A stretch of 64,000 nucleotides of DNA from DASUKM01 sp036278735 (GCA_036278735.1 DASUKM010000028.1:1-64000); one strand, 5' to 3'; shown: positions 24,612 to 34,210, counted from the first letter of the stretch. Notes: generated by a model not told the origin, from the letters alone. Made by a program: numbers and translations.

Positions 24612-25940
24612 TCAGTGCACCACCCGGAAGGGCCGGATGTTGCCGGGCACCTGGGGAGGGAACACCTGCGCGACGGCCGCCATCGTCTTCGTGCGGGCGC
24701 CGCGGTTGGCTTCGACGAGCGCGCGGGCGGCCGCGCCCAGGCGCGCGCGCCGCACCGGATCGCCGAGCAGCGCGAGCAGCACGGGTTCCAGCTCGCGGCC
24801 CGTGCGGACCTGAACGGCGGCCTGATGATCGAGGAACGTCGCGGCAATCTCGGCGAAGTTCTGCATGTGCGGCCCGAACACGATCGGCTTGCCGAACACC
24901 GCCGGCTCGAGAATGTTGTGCCCCCCCGCGTCGACGAGGCTCCCGCCGACGAACACCGCGGTCGCGATCTGGTACACCTGCGCCAGCTCGCCGATCGTGT
25001 CGAGCACGACGACGTCCTGCCGGGGCTCGGCGTCGACGGGCAGCTCCGTCCGGCGAATCGCGTCCCAGCCCTGCCGGCGCGCAAGCTGGAACACCTCGTC
25101 GAACCGCTCCGGCTTGCGCGGCGCGATGATCAGCAGCGTCTCGGGCATCCGCGCGTGAATCCGCTGGAAGGCCTCCAGCACCGGCTCCTCTTCCCCCTTG
25201 AGCGTGCTGGCGGCAATCACGACCGGCCGATCCGGCGACATCCGGAAATACCGGAGCACGCGGTTGCGGCCGCGGTCCGGGCTGGCGCCGGGAATCTCGA
25301 GCGAATCGAACTTCAGGCTGCCGGTCACGACCACGCGTTCCGGCGCCGCGCCGATGTCGACGATGCGGCGCGCCGATTCGTCCGACTGCATGCAGAAGCG
25401 ATCCACGTGGTCGAGCACGCGGCGGAAGAAGGGGCGCCCGAGCCGGTAGCGCGGGTACGAGCGCGACGAAATCCGCCCGTTGACGAGCATCGTCTTCACG
25501 TGCTGGCGCCGGCACGCGCGCAGCAGGTTCGGCCAGATCTCCGTCTCCATCATGACGAACAGGCGCGGCCGCACGAGCCGCAGCGTGCGCTCGACGATGA
25601 AGCCGAGATCGAACGGGAAGTAGAACACCTCGTCGACGTACTGGAGCGTGTTGCGCGCGATCTGCTGTCCGGTGATCGTCGTCGTCGAGAGGAACAGCCG
25701 CATGCGCGGGTAGCGCTCGCGCAGCTCCGGCAGCAGCGCCCGCGCGGTGAGCACCTCCCCAACCGACACGGCGTGAATCCAGATCGAATCGTCGCCGTCC
25801 AGGTTGAACGACACGGGCAGGTACCCGAAACGCTGGCGCAGGCTGACGACGTACTTGCGGTAGCGCACCGCCTGCCACACCAGGTACGGCGACACCACGA
25901 CGAAGAACGTCACGATGAGGACGCTGTAGGCGACGTACAT
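24612..25940 (-). CDS. waaA: 3-deoxy-D-manno-octulosonic acid (Kdo) transferase
   Basis: 442 aa with an N-terminal membrane helix (YVAYSVLIVTFFVVVSPYLVW). It transfers Kdo to lipid IVA. Conserved parts are IWIHAVSVGEVLTARALLP (catalytic Glu), MMETEIWPNLLRACRR, MLVNGRISSRSYPRY, IAASTLKGEEE and VFVGGSLVDAGGHNILEPA. It is the first gene of the minus-strand lipopolysaccharide operon that runs to 18033; its promoter must lie within the 120-bp gap shared with gap. Confidence 0.95.
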   Translation of the reverse strand: MYVAYSVLIVTFFVVVSPYLVWQAVRYRKYVVSLRQRFGYLPVSFNLDGDDSIWIHAVSVGEVLTARALLPELRERYPRMRLFLSTTTITGQQIARNTLQYVDEVFYFPFDLGFIVERTLRLVRPRLFVMMETEIWPNLLRACRRQHVKTMLVNGRISSRSYPRYRLGRPFFRRVLDHVDRFCMQSDESARRIVDIGAAPERVVVTGSLKFDSLEIPGASPDRGRNRVLRYFRMSPDRPVVIAASTLKGEEEPVLEAFQRIHARMPETLLIIAPRKPERFDEVFQLARRQGWDAIRRTELPVDAEPRQDVVVLDTIGELAQVYQIATAVFVGGSLVDAGGHNILEPAVFGKPIVFGPHMQNFAEIAATFLDHQAAVQVRTGRELEPVLLALLGDPVRRARLGAAARALVEANRGARTKTMAAVAQVFPPQVPGNIRPFRVVH

Positions 25941-25999
25941 GAGGTGATGGATCCGCGGGATCGGCGTCGCGGCGGGACCCCGATTACTGTAGCCGCGGT

Positions 26000-26029
26000 T
26001 TGACCCGGGTGCAAGCCACTCAATACAAT
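26000..26029 (+). promoter_or_regulatory. Sigma70-type promoter of the gap-pgk-tpiA operon
   Basis: TTGACC (26000-26005) and TACAAT (26024-26029) are separated by 18 bp, with the gap start codon about 30 bp downstream. The pair lies in the divergent region between waaA and gap. Confidence 0.7.
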
Positions 26030-26059
26030 CAGGGTTTTGGACGGGGAGCGGAGGCGCAG

Positions 26060-27067
26060 ATGGGCATCAAAGTCGGGATCAACGGATTCGGCCGGATCGG
26101 CCGCAATATCATGCGGGCGGCGCTCGGGACCGGCGACATCGACTTCGTCGCCGTCAACGACCTGACCAACGCCGCCACGCTCGCGCACCTGCTCAAGTAC
26201 GATTCGATTCTGGGGAACCTGGACGCCGCGATCGAGGCGAGCGGGGACCGCATCACGGTCGACGGCGACGGCTTCCAGGTCCTGAGCCTGAAGGACCCCG
26301 CCCAACTGCCCTGGAAGGCGCTCGGGGTGGACGTCGTCTTCGAGTCGACCGGGTTGTTCACCAAACGCGACGACGCCGCGAAGCATCTGGCGGCCGGCGC
26401 GAAGAAAGTGATCGTCACCGCTCCGGCGAAGGGGCCGGACGTGACCATCGTGCTCGGCGTCAACGAGGGCACGTACGACGCGGCGAAAGACCGGATCGTC
26501 TCGAACGCGTCGTGCACGACGAACTGCCTGGCGCCCGTGGTGAAGGTGCTGCACGAGAGCTTCGGGATTCGCAAAGGATGGATGACGACCGTCCACTCGT
26601 ACACGAACGACCAGCAGCTCCTCGACCTGCCGCACAAGGACCTGCGGCGCGCGCGCGCCGCGGCGCTGTCGATCATCCCGACGACGACGGGGGCCGCGCT
26701 GGCCGTCGGCGAGGTGTTGCCTGCGCTGAAGGGAAAGCTCGACGGCATCTCGATGCGCGTGCCGACGCCGAACGTGTCGATCGTCGACCTCGTCGCGCTG
26801 CTCGACAAGAAGACGTCGGACGCCGAGGTGAACGCCGCGTTCGAGCGCGCCGCCGGCGGCCCGCTGAAGGGGATCATGCAGTACGTCGAGGCGCCGCTCG
26901 TCTCGATCGACTTCCGCGGCAATCCGTATTCGTCGATCATCGACGCGCTGTCGACGAAGGTCATGGACGGCGACTTCGTGAAAGTGCTGGCCTGGTACGA
27001 CAACGAGTGGGGCTACGCGAACCGCTGCGTGGACCTGCTTCGCTACATCGCGAAAAAGGGGCTGTAG
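26060..27067 (+). CDS. gap: Glyceraldehyde-3-phosphate dehydrogenase, type I
   Basis: 335 aa. NAD-binding VGINGFGRIGRNIMRAAL opens the protein; the catalytic cysteine is in SNASCTTNCLAPVVKV and the catalytic His in TTVHSYTNDQQLLD. SIIPTTTGAA and WYDNEWGYANRCVDL are also conserved. The ATG at 26060 has GGAG about 10 bp upstream. It catalyses oxidation and phosphorylation of glyceraldehyde 3-phosphate in glycolysis. The stop shares one base with the GTG of pgk. Confidence 0.97.
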   Translation: MGIKVGINGFGRIGRNIMRAALGTGDIDFVAVNDLTNAATLAHLLKYDSILGNLDAAIEASGDRITVDGDGFQVLSLKDPAQLPWKALGVDVVFESTGLFTKRDDAAKHLAAGAKKVIVTAPAKGPDVTIVLGVNEGTYDAAKDRIVSNASCTTNCLAPVVKVLHESFGIRKGWMTTVHSYTNDQQLLDLPHKDLRRARAAALSIIPTTTGAALAVGEVLPALKGKLDGISMRVPTPNVSIVDLVALLDKKTSDAEVNAAFERAAGGPLKGIMQYVEAPLVSIDFRGNPYSSIIDALSTKVMDGDFVKVLAWYDNEWGYANRCVDLLRYIAKKGL

Positions 27068-28263
27068 TGCCCGGAGCCAAGCGCAGCATCACCGACCTGA
27101 AGCTGGACGGGCGGCGCGTGCTGATGCGCGTGGACTTCAACGTGCCGGTCCGCGACGGCGCGATCACCGACGACACGCGCATCCGCGCCTCCCTGCCCAC
27201 GATTCAGTACGCGCTCGACCATGGCGCGGAAGTCGTCCTCTGCTCGCACCTTGGGCGCCCGAAGGGGAAGCCGAACCCGGAATTGTCGCTGAAGCCGGTC
27301 GCCGGCCGACTCTCCGAACTGCTCGGCCGTCCCGTGATCTTCGCGAGCGACTGCGTCGGCGAGCCCGCCAGGGCCGCCGTCGCGCAGGCGGGGCCGCACG
27401 GCGTCGTGTTGCTCGAGAACCTGCGCTTCCACCCTGAAGAAGAGAAGAACGATGCCGGCTTCGCGGCCCAGCTCGCCTCGCTCGCCGACGTCTACGTGGA
27501 CGACGCCTTCGGGTCGGCGCATCGCGCGCACGCGTCGACCGAAGGGGTCGTCCGGCACGTCAAGGAAGCCGCCGCGGGGCTGCTGATGCAGGCCGAGCTG
27601 CGCTATCTCGGAGGCGTGCTGCAGGATCCCGAGCGGCCGCTCGTCGCCGTTCTCGGCGGGGCGAAGGTGTCGGACAAGCTCGAGGTGATCGAGAACCTGA
27701 TCCCGCGCGTGGACGCGCTGCTCGTCGGCGGCGCGATGGCTTATACCTTCTTCGAGGCGAGGGGGCTGCCGATCGGGCGGTCGCTGTTCGAAGAGGACCT
27801 CGTCCCCACGGCGCGCGACATCGACGGGCGCGCCCGCGCCCGGACGCTGCGCTTCGAGCTGCCCGTCGACCACGTCGTCGCGCCGCCCGCCGTGCTGAAG
27901 GGAGCAGACGCACCGGCCGAAGTGCTCGCGGTCGACGATCCCGCCATTGCCGACCGCGCGGGGCTCGACATCGGACCGAAGACCGTTGCCGTGTATCGCG
28001 CCGTGATTGCCGGCGCCAGGACCGTCGTCTGGAACGGCCCGATGGGCGTGTTCGAGATCGAGGCGTTCGCGAAAGGGACGATGGCGATTGCCCACGCGGT
28101 GGCGTCGATCGAGGGCACGAGCATCATCGGCGGCGGCGACTCGATCGCGGCGGTCGCCAAGGCCGGCGTGAGCGATCGCATCACGCACATTTCGACCGGC
28201 GGAGGGGCGTCGCTCGAGTTCCTCGCCGGGCGCGAACTGCCGGGTGTGGCGGCGCTGCCCTGA
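27067..28263 (+). CDS. pgk: Phosphoglycerate kinase
   Basis: 398 aa from a GTG that overlaps the gap stop codon (TAGTG). Seen are RVLMRVDFNVPVRDG, LCSHLGRPKGKPNP, LLENLRFHPEEEKND, VLGGAKVSDKLEVIENL and the C-terminal nucleotide site IIGGGDSIAAVAKAG with HISTGGGASLEFL. It makes ATP from 1,3-bisphosphoglycerate. Translation is probably coupled to gap and to tpiA (TGATG overlap). Confidence 0.97.
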   Translation: MPGAKRSITDLKLDGRRVLMRVDFNVPVRDGAITDDTRIRASLPTIQYALDHGAEVVLCSHLGRPKGKPNPELSLKPVAGRLSELLGRPVIFASDCVGEPARAAVAQAGPHGVVLLENLRFHPEEEKNDAGFAAQLASLADVYVDDAFGSAHRAHASTEGVVRHVKEAAAGLLMQAELRYLGGVLQDPERPLVAVLGGAKVSDKLEVIENLIPRVDALLVGGAMAYTFFEARGLPIGRSLFEEDLVPTARDIDGRARARTLRFELPVDHVVAPPAVLKGADAPAEVLAVDDPAIADRAGLDIGPKTVAVYRAVIAGARTVVWNGPMGVFEIEAFAKGTMAIAHAVASIEGTSIIGGGDSIAAVAKAGVSDRITHISTGGGASLEFLAGRELPGVAALP

Positions 28264-29039
28264 TGCCATCCATGCGCACACCATTCGTCGTGGCGAACTG
28301 GAAGATGTACAAGACCGTGCACGAGGCGGTGGCGTTCATCAAGGAATTGAGAAAGGCGGCCGACGGCGTCAGCGACGTGGAAATCGTCGTCGCCCCGCCG
28401 TTCACCGCGCTGCACAGCGCCGCGGAGGCGGCGCATGGGTCCTCAATCGGCATCGCCGGGCAGGATCTCTACTGGGAGCGCGAGGGGGCGTTCACCGGCG
28501 AGGTGAGCGCGGGCATGCTGAAGGAGGCGGGCGCCGAGTACGTGATCATCGGCCATTCGGAGCGGCGGCGCCTGTTCGGCGAGACCGACGCGACGGTCAA
28601 CCGGAAGCTGATCGCCGCCGTCGCGGCGGGGCTGACGAGCGTCGTCTGCGTGGGCGAAACCCTCGAGGAGCGCGAGCGGGAGGAGACCCTGACCGTGCTC
28701 GACCGGCAGATCAAGACGGGGCTGGACGGCCTGACGGCGGATCAGATTGCCGCGCTCGTCGTCGCCTACGAGCCGGTGTGGGCGATCGGGACCGGCCGCA
28801 ACGCCACGCCGGAGCAGGCGGGAGAAGCGCACGGGCACATCCGCGCGCGGCTGCGCCAGTGGTTCGGCGGCGACGCCGCGGCGCGCTGCCACATTATTTA
28901 TGGCGGCAGCGTGAAGCCGGACAATATCCGGGCGCTCACGTCGATCGAGGAGGTCGACGGTGCGCTGGTCGGCGGCGCGAGCCTCGAGGTGCGCGCCTTT
29001 CACGAGATCGTGGCGCGGAGCCGCGCCGCCGCGGTATAA
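28263..29039 (+). CDS. tpiA: Triosephosphate isomerase
   Basis: 258 aa starting at the ATG that overlaps the pgk stop. FVVANWKMYKT, YVIIGHSERRRLFGE (catalytic His), VVAYEPVWAIGTG (catalytic Glu) and YGGSVKPDNI are all in place. It interconverts dihydroxyacetone phosphate and glyceraldehyde 3-phosphate. An in-frame ATG 3 codons downstream is an alternative start. secG follows after 9 bp. Confidence 0.97.
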   Translation: MPSMRTPFVVANWKMYKTVHEAVAFIKELRKAADGVSDVEIVVAPPFTALHSAAEAAHGSSIGIAGQDLYWEREGAFTGEVSAGMLKEAGAEYVIIGHSERRRLFGETDATVNRKLIAAVAAGLTSVVCVGETLEEREREETLTVLDRQIKTGLDGLTADQIAALVVAYEPVWAIGTGRNATPEQAGEAHGHIRARLRQWFGGDAAARCHIIYGGSVKPDNIRALTSIEEVDGALVGGASLEVRAFHEIVARSRAAAV

Positions 29040-29048
29040 TCGAACGTT

Positions 29049-29438
29049 ATGTTCTACGACATCGCCAACACGCTCTATATCATCGTGTGTTTCGTGCTCC
29101 TGCTGGTCGTCCTCCTGCAGCAGGGCAAGGGAGACATGGCGAGCGCGTTTGGCGGCGGCGGCGGCAGCAACACGTCGTTCGGGGCGCGCTCGGGCGCCAC
29201 GATGCTGACGCGCGCGACGACGATCCTCGGCGCGCTGTTCATGCTGGGCTCGATCGCCCTCGGCATCTACGGCCAGCGCGGCCCCGGGTCGCTGCTGAGC
29301 GGCGTCAAGGGCCCGGCGCCGATCCATCAGACCGTCCCCGTCCAGGCGCCGGCCCCCAACAAGGCACCGGCCCCCAACAAGGCGCCCGCCCCCGACAAGG
29401 CGCCCGCCTCCAACAAGGCGCCCGTCCCGAAGAAATAG
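29049..29438 (+). CDS. secG: Preprotein translocase subunit SecG
   Basis: 129 aa with the two SecG membrane helices (YIIVCFVLLLVVLLQ and TILGALFMLGSIALG) joined by the conserved cytoplasmic loop GKGDMASAFGGGGGSNTSFG. The C-terminal 35 residues are a low-complexity tail of five NKAPAP-like repeats ending in KK, which is longer than in most SecG proteins. It lies at the end of the glycolytic operon, a placement common in many bacteria. Confidence 0.95.
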   Translation: MFYDIANTLYIIVCFVLLLVVLLQQGKGDMASAFGGGGGSNTSFGARSGATMLTRATTILGALFMLGSIALGIYGQRGPGSLLSGVKGPAPIHQTVPVQAPAPNKAPAPNKAPAPDKAPASNKAPVPKK

Positions 29439-29632
29439 CCCGCCTTTCGTCGGCGTCCCCCAGCGGACGGCGGAGCGCCGTCAGGGTGGGCGCATCTCTT
29501 GCTGTTGAGCCCTCGCCCGCGCGCTGTACTTACAGGATTCGCCGCCGATCGGTCGTTGCCGATCCGCCACGGTGCAATTCCGTCTGCGCGATTTCATATT
29601 TGTAACGCGGATGCTGGACGCCTGATGGAGTG

Positions 29633-31555
29633 ATGAGCGAGGAACCTGCGTCGCTGAGCGGATCCGCTGCCGTCTGCGTGTACGCCGTGATCCTCGCGGG
29701 TGCGGGCGTGCTGGCGCACTCGACGTGGCATCTGTTCGTTCATCCCGCCGATCCGCGCTGGCTGACGCTCGCCGTCCTCACCGTCGCCACAGGGTGGATC
29801 ACCCTCCGGATCCCGGCGGTCCAGATCAGCTTTTCGATTTCCGACACGTTCAACATCGCGGCGGCGGTGCTGTTCGGCCCGTCTGCCGGCGCGGTGACGG
29901 CGGCGCTCGACGGCCTGGTGCTCTCGTCGCAATTCACGTTTTCGCGGCGCACGAGCTACCGGGTTCTCTTCAATATCGCGGTGTCGGCGATTGCCATCTG
30001 GCTCGCGGCCCGCGTCTTCCTGCTGCTCGCCGGCAATCAGCCGCTCCTGCGCGGACCATTTGCGGCGGTCCGCCTCGTGGCACTGCTCGCGGTGTTCGCG
30101 GCCGTCAACTACCTCGTGAACACCGGCCTGGTCGCGATGGCCGTCAGCCTCGAACGGCGGCTCCCCGCGGTCGCGCTCTGGCGCGATCACTTCATGGGGC
30201 TCTGGGTCACCCACTTCGGCGGAGTACTGGCGGTGGCGCCGCTCCTGCTGCTCCGGCGTCTCCAGGGCTCGATCGGCGTGCTCGACCTGCTCGTCCTGCT
30301 CGTGCCGCTGCCGGCGATTCTCTACACGACCTTCAGACACGCCGTGGGCCGGGTGCAGGATCACGTGATGCACCTGGGCCAGGTCAACCGCGTGTACGTC
30401 GCGGTCATCGAAGCGCTGGCGCAGGCGGTCGATGCGAAGGACGAAGTGACGCACGATCACGTGCGCCGCGTGCAGATGCAGGCTGTCCGGCTCGCGCACG
30501 TCCTCGGCATCGAGGACGAAGACCAGTTGCAGGCGATCATGGCGGCGTCGCTCCTTCACGACGTCGGGAAGCTCGCCGTGCCCGAACACATCCTGAACAA
30601 ACCCGGACGCCTCACGCCGTCGGAATACGAGGTCATGAAGCGGCACGCGCCGGCGGGCGCCGACATCCTGTCGGTCGTCGGCTTTCCCTATCCCGTCGTC
30701 CCCATCGTCCGCCACCACCACGAGAACTGGGACGGCACCGGGTACCCGGACGGCCTGTCGGGCGAACAGATTCCGATCGGCGCGCGAATCCTGGCGGTGG
30801 TCGACTGCTTCGACGCGCTGACGTCTCACCGGCCGTACCGGCCCCGCCTCGACGATCGGGCGGCGCTGCAGATCATCGTCGAGCGGCGGGGCACGATGTA
30901 CGATCCCGGCGTCGTCGACATGTTCCTCGAGATGCACGACGCCGGCGCGGTGGAGGTGCCGCCGAGCGTCTCGCCGGCGGAGACGTCGGCGTCGACGCGA
31001 TGGGGGGCCAGCGACACCGCGGCAGACCGCGAACTGCGCGATCTGGAAGCGTTCTGCGACCTCGGGAGCAAGCTCGCGACGTCATCGCGCCCCGAGCACG
31101 TCGGCGAGAGCCTCTGGACTCACCTGCGGGGGCGCATCCCGGCCTCGACGCTGGTGCTGTATGCCTACGACCAGACCGACGACGGACTCGTCGAATGCTT
31201 CACGGCGGGCGACGAGCATGCCGGCCTGCGCGGCGCGCGCATTCCAATGGGCGAGCGGCTCAGCGGCTGGGTCGCCGCCACGCGCGAACCCATCATGAAT
31301 TCCGACGCGCGCCTCGATCTCGACGAAGCGGAACGCGAATCGAGTGCGCTCCAGAGTGCGCTCGCCGTGCCCGTCACGGCGGACGGTCGCCTGTTCGGCG
31401 TCGTCACGTTCTACTCGACGACACCCGATGCCTTCGACGAGCAGCATCGGCGCCTCGCGCAGGGAGCGGCGTACGCGGTCGCGCGCACGCGGGTCTTCCG
31501 CGCGGTCGCGCGCACGCGGCAGACCGACCGGCTGCGTGCCGAAACGGTGCAGTAG
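29633..31555 (+). CDS. Membrane HD-GYP phosphodiesterase with C-terminal GAF domain
   Basis: About 640 aa from ATG 29633, which is preceded by GATGGAG; a GTG codon directly before it is an alternative. The first 240 residues are a multi-helix membrane sensor (helices near 12-28, 45-62, 80-95, 112-130, 150-165 and 190-208). The HD-GYP domain (about 255-420) has HDHVRRVQMQA, SLLHDVGKLAVPEHILNKPG, VRHHHENWDGTGYPDG and ARILAVVDCFDAL, so c-di-GMP hydrolysis is expected. The last 160 residues (LRDLEAFCDLGSKLAT, SALAVPVTADGRLFGVVTFY) form a GAF domain. It is monocistronic. Confidence 0.92.
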   Translation: MSEEPASLSGSAAVCVYAVILAGAGVLAHSTWHLFVHPADPRWLTLAVLTVATGWITLRIPAVQISFSISDTFNIAAAVLFGPSAGAVTAALDGLVLSSQFTFSRRTSYRVLFNIAVSAIAIWLAARVFLLLAGNQPLLRGPFAAVRLVALLAVFAAVNYLVNTGLVAMAVSLERRLPAVALWRDHFMGLWVTHFGGVLAVAPLLLLRRLQGSIGVLDLLVLLVPLPAILYTTFRHAVGRVQDHVMHLGQVNRVYVAVIEALAQAVDAKDEVTHDHVRRVQMQAVRLAHVLGIEDEDQLQAIMAASLLHDVGKLAVPEHILNKPGRLTPSEYEVMKRHAPAGADILSVVGFPYPVVPIVRHHHENWDGTGYPDGLSGEQIPIGARILAVVDCFDALTSHRPYRPRLDDRAALQIIVERRGTMYDPGVVDMFLEMHDAGAVEVPPSVSPAETSASTRWGASDTAADRELRDLEAFCDLGSKLATSSRPEHVGESLWTHLRGRIPASTLVLYAYDQTDDGLVECFTAGDEHAGLRGARIPMGERLSGWVAATREPIMNSDARLDLDEAERESSALQSALAVPVTADGRLFGVVTFYSTTPDAFDEQHRRLAQGAAYAVARTRVFRAVARTRQTDRLRAETVQ

Positions 31556-31823
31556 TGTTCCGTCCCGGCACGTACGCGCCTATGACTCGTCACCGCAAGT
31601 AGTTATCCCCTGTCGCGACGGTTCCGGTGTTCCATCCGTGCACAAGGTGCGCGTGCGGCTCACGCCGGAAAACGGTGCCCGGCGATCGGCGCAAGCGCTT
31701 CACACCGCTCGACTTCATCGGCGCCGTCCACGTGTGCGGCCGGCGTGGCGCCCTCTTTGCTCTTCGGAAGAGACACGCGCCTCATATCGAGACGATGAAA
31801 TCCCCTCACGGGACGGGTGTCGA

Positions 31824-33722
31824 ATGAATCGGAGTCTCCGTCGATTTCTTGGATGTGCGATCGCCCTGCTGCTGGCCGTGTCCACCGGCAGCACCCTGCA
31901 GGGACACGCGGCCGCGTCGCGGCGAGCGCACGATCTGCACAAGTTCGACACGCATCTCCGCGCGGCGCTCGATGCCGGCAGCGGCAGCGAACAACGCGTC
32001 ATCGTTCGCACCCGGTCCGGCGAGCGCGCGGCATTCGAGCGCCGGCTCGCCGCGCGCGGCGGCCGGATCCTTGCCGATCACGCCTCGATCGACGCCGTGA
32101 CCGTGGAGGTCTCCGCCGGCGAGCTGGCGTCGCTGGCCGACGATGACGTCGTCGTCTCCGTGTCGACCGATGCCGTCGTGCACGCCAAGGGGCTCCTGGG
32201 CGGCCTGCTGGGCGGGCTGCTCCAGGTGGTCACGAATGTGGTGGACGACGTGGTCGACATCATCCTGCCCAACGGCGCCGACACGAGCGGCCCCGCCGTC
32301 GCCCCGGAAATCCTGCGCGAAACGCTCGGACTGGACAGCTCCTTGTCCGGGCGCGGCGTCGGGGTGGCGGTGATCGACTCCGGCCTCGAGATGTCGGCCG
32401 AATTCCAGAATCGAGTCACTGGCTTCTACGACTTCACGACGGGCGGGATCGTGGCGACGCGTCCCTACGATGACTACGGCCACGGCACGCACGTGGCCGG
32501 CACGATCGGCGGCTCGGGCGCGCTGTCGTACTCGTACAAGTACCACGGCCTCGCGCCGCAGGTGACGTTCACCATCCTGAAGGTGCTCGACAAGAACGGC
32601 GCGGGCTACACGAGCGACGTCATCCGGGCGATTGATTTTGCCGTCGCCAACCGCGCCGCGCTGCACATCGACGTCATCAATCTCTCGCTCGGCCACCCGA
32701 TCTACGAGCCGGCCGCCACCGACCCGCTCGTGCAGTCGGTCGAGCGCGCGGTTCGGGCCGGCATCGTCGTCGTGGCCGCCGCGGGCAACTACGGCATCAA
32801 CCCGGCGACCGGCGAGCCCGGATACGCGGGGATCACGTCGCCGGGCAACGCGCCGGACGCGATCACGGTCGGCGCCCTGCGCACCGAGAACACCGCCTCG
32901 CGCGACGACGACTGGATTCCCGACTACAGCTCGCGCGGACCCAGCTGGTACGACGGCGAGCTGAAGCCGGACGTCGTCGCGCCGGGGCACAACATCGTCG
33001 CCGTCGCCGCCAAGCACGGGACCTTCTATCAGACGTATCCGCAGTTGCGGGACAGCGACCCCGACTACATCCGGATGAGCGGCACGAGCATGGCGACGGC
33101 CGTCACGAGCGGTGTGGTGGCCCTGATGGTCCAGGCCAATCGCGCGGCGAACCATTATCCGGAGAATCCGTCGCTGACGCCGAACGCCGTGAAGGCGATG
33201 CTGGAGTACAGCGCGATCGGCGTCCACGATCAGCAGGGAGTCGCCTACGACCAGATGACGGAAGGGGCCGGCGCGATCAACGGCAACGGGGCGATTGCCC
33301 TCGCGCGGGCCGCCGACACGGGCGCCGCGCCGGGCACGCCGTGGCTCACGACTATTCCCGCGCCGTGGACGAAGATCGCGGGGGAGTACCTGCGGTGGCA
33401 GCAGGCCCTCGTCTGGGGCAACGTGGTCGTCTGGGGCGCCACGATCGACGTGAATCAGCCTGCGTGGGCCACCGTGGTCGTGTGGGGCAGCAGCAACACG
33501 AGCCTCGCGAACGTCGTGGTCTGGGGCAGCGACGTCGTCTGGACGAATCCGCAAGCGTGGGCGGACGTGGTCGTCTGGGGCAGCAGCGAGATTGGCGTGA
33601 GCGACGGCGAGGTCGTGGTGTGGGGGGCCACGACCGGCCTCACGCCGCAGAGCACCGCCTGGGGCCAGTTGACCACGTCCGAGAGCACCGGGATGGTGGC
33701 CAGCAGCGCGATCGTGCGCTGA
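31824..33722 (+). CDS. Secreted S8 (subtilisin-like) serine peptidase with VVWG repeat tail
   Basis: 632 aa with a signal peptide (FLGCAIALLLAVSTGSTLQG) and an inhibitor-I9-like propeptide (about 55-120). The catalytic triad is Asp185 in VAVIDSGLE, His220 in YGHGTHVAGTIGG and Ser422 in SGTSMATAVTSG. The C-terminal 110 residues hold six or seven VVWG or VWG units (for example NVVVWGATIDVNQPAW and ATVVVWGSSNTSLA). This tail is recurrent in acidobacterial subtilases; it might mediate surface retention, but its role is not established. Confidence 0.93.
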   Translation: MNRSLRRFLGCAIALLLAVSTGSTLQGHAAASRRAHDLHKFDTHLRAALDAGSGSEQRVIVRTRSGERAAFERRLAARGGRILADHASIDAVTVEVSAGELASLADDDVVVSVSTDAVVHAKGLLGGLLGGLLQVVTNVVDDVVDIILPNGADTSGPAVAPEILRETLGLDSSLSGRGVGVAVIDSGLEMSAEFQNRVTGFYDFTTGGIVATRPYDDYGHGTHVAGTIGGSGALSYSYKYHGLAPQVTFTILKVLDKNGAGYTSDVIRAIDFAVANRAALHIDVINLSLGHPIYEPAATDPLVQSVERAVRAGIVVVAAAGNYGINPATGEPGYAGITSPGNAPDAITVGALRTENTASRDDDWIPDYSSRGPSWYDGELKPDVVAPGHNIVAVAAKHGTFYQTYPQLRDSDPDYIRMSGTSMATAVTSGVVALMVQANRAANHYPENPSLTPNAVKAMLEYSAIGVHDQQGVAYDQMTEGAGAINGNGAIALARAADTGAAPGTPWLTTIPAPWTKIAGEYLRWQQALVWGNVVVWGATIDVNQPAWATVVVWGSSNTSLANVVVWGSDVVWTNPQAWADVVVWGSSEIGVSDGEVVVWGATTGLTPQSTAWGQLTTSESTGMVASSAIVR

Positions 33723-33901
33723 GCCGCCTCGCGGGTGGATTGCGACGGGCGATGGCGCCGGAGGGTTGCGCCATCGCTCGATTCCGACGCATTCCGTTGT
33801 ACAATCGGTCGATCTGCGCGTTGGGCTGGACATCTCCGACGGGTCACAGACCCGCGCCGCTCTCGTCCACCCACCAGATTTGCAGACGAGACGATTCCTC
33901 A

Positions 33902-33988
33902 GCGGAAGTGGCGGAACTGGCAGACGCACCAGCTTGAGGGGCTGGCGGTAGCAATACCGTGGGGGTTCGAATCCCCCCTTCCGCACCA
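33902..33988 (+). tRNA. tRNA-Leu (GAG)
   Basis: 87 nt with encoded CCA. Acceptor GCGGAAG/CTTCCGC, A73, anticodon arm CCAGC-TTGAGGG-GCTGG (anticodon GAG), a long class II variable arm (CGGTAGCAATACCG), and T-arm GGGGGTTCGAATCCCCC. A TACAAT hexamer lies about 97 bp upstream, too far to be certain as its promoter. Confidence 0.97.
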
Positions 33989-33996
33989 ATATTAAT

Positions 33997-34135
33997 CGAG
34001 GGGCTTCGCCCCTCGAACTCCCCTACACGCGCTCTCCCTCGCCGCGTCGCCGGCTCGCGCCGCGCGCGTGGCTCGTTCGCGTTGCTCACTCGCGTCTGCC
34101 TGGGGCTTCGCCCCTCGCACTCCCCTACACGCGTC
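33997..34135. repeat. Two copies of a GGGGCTTCGCCCC hairpin repeat (REP-like family C)
   Basis: Copy 1 (33997-34032) and copy 2 (34101-34135) share GGGGCTTCGCCCCTCG, then ACTCCCCTACACGCG. The first part folds as a GAGGGG/CCCCTC stem with a CTTCG loop. They lie between tRNA-Leu and the end of the second ABC permease. A related third copy is at 63510-63544, about 29 kb away. Confidence 0.85.
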
Positions 34136-34210
34136 CCCCGTCGAACCGCCGCCTTCGCGTCGGGTCAGCGCCGCGCTCGGTTGAGTGGTCGTCCGTCAAG
34201 CCCCCACACG

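Noticed and set aside
28244..29605. 453-codon plus-strand reading frame across tpiA and secG
   Set aside because: Out-of-frame shadow of tpiA and secG, which show full family motifs.
33780..33805. Promoter for tRNA-Leu with TACAAT at 33800
   Set aside because: No matching -35 at 16-18 bp and nearly 100 bp from the tRNA; not enough to list as a feature.
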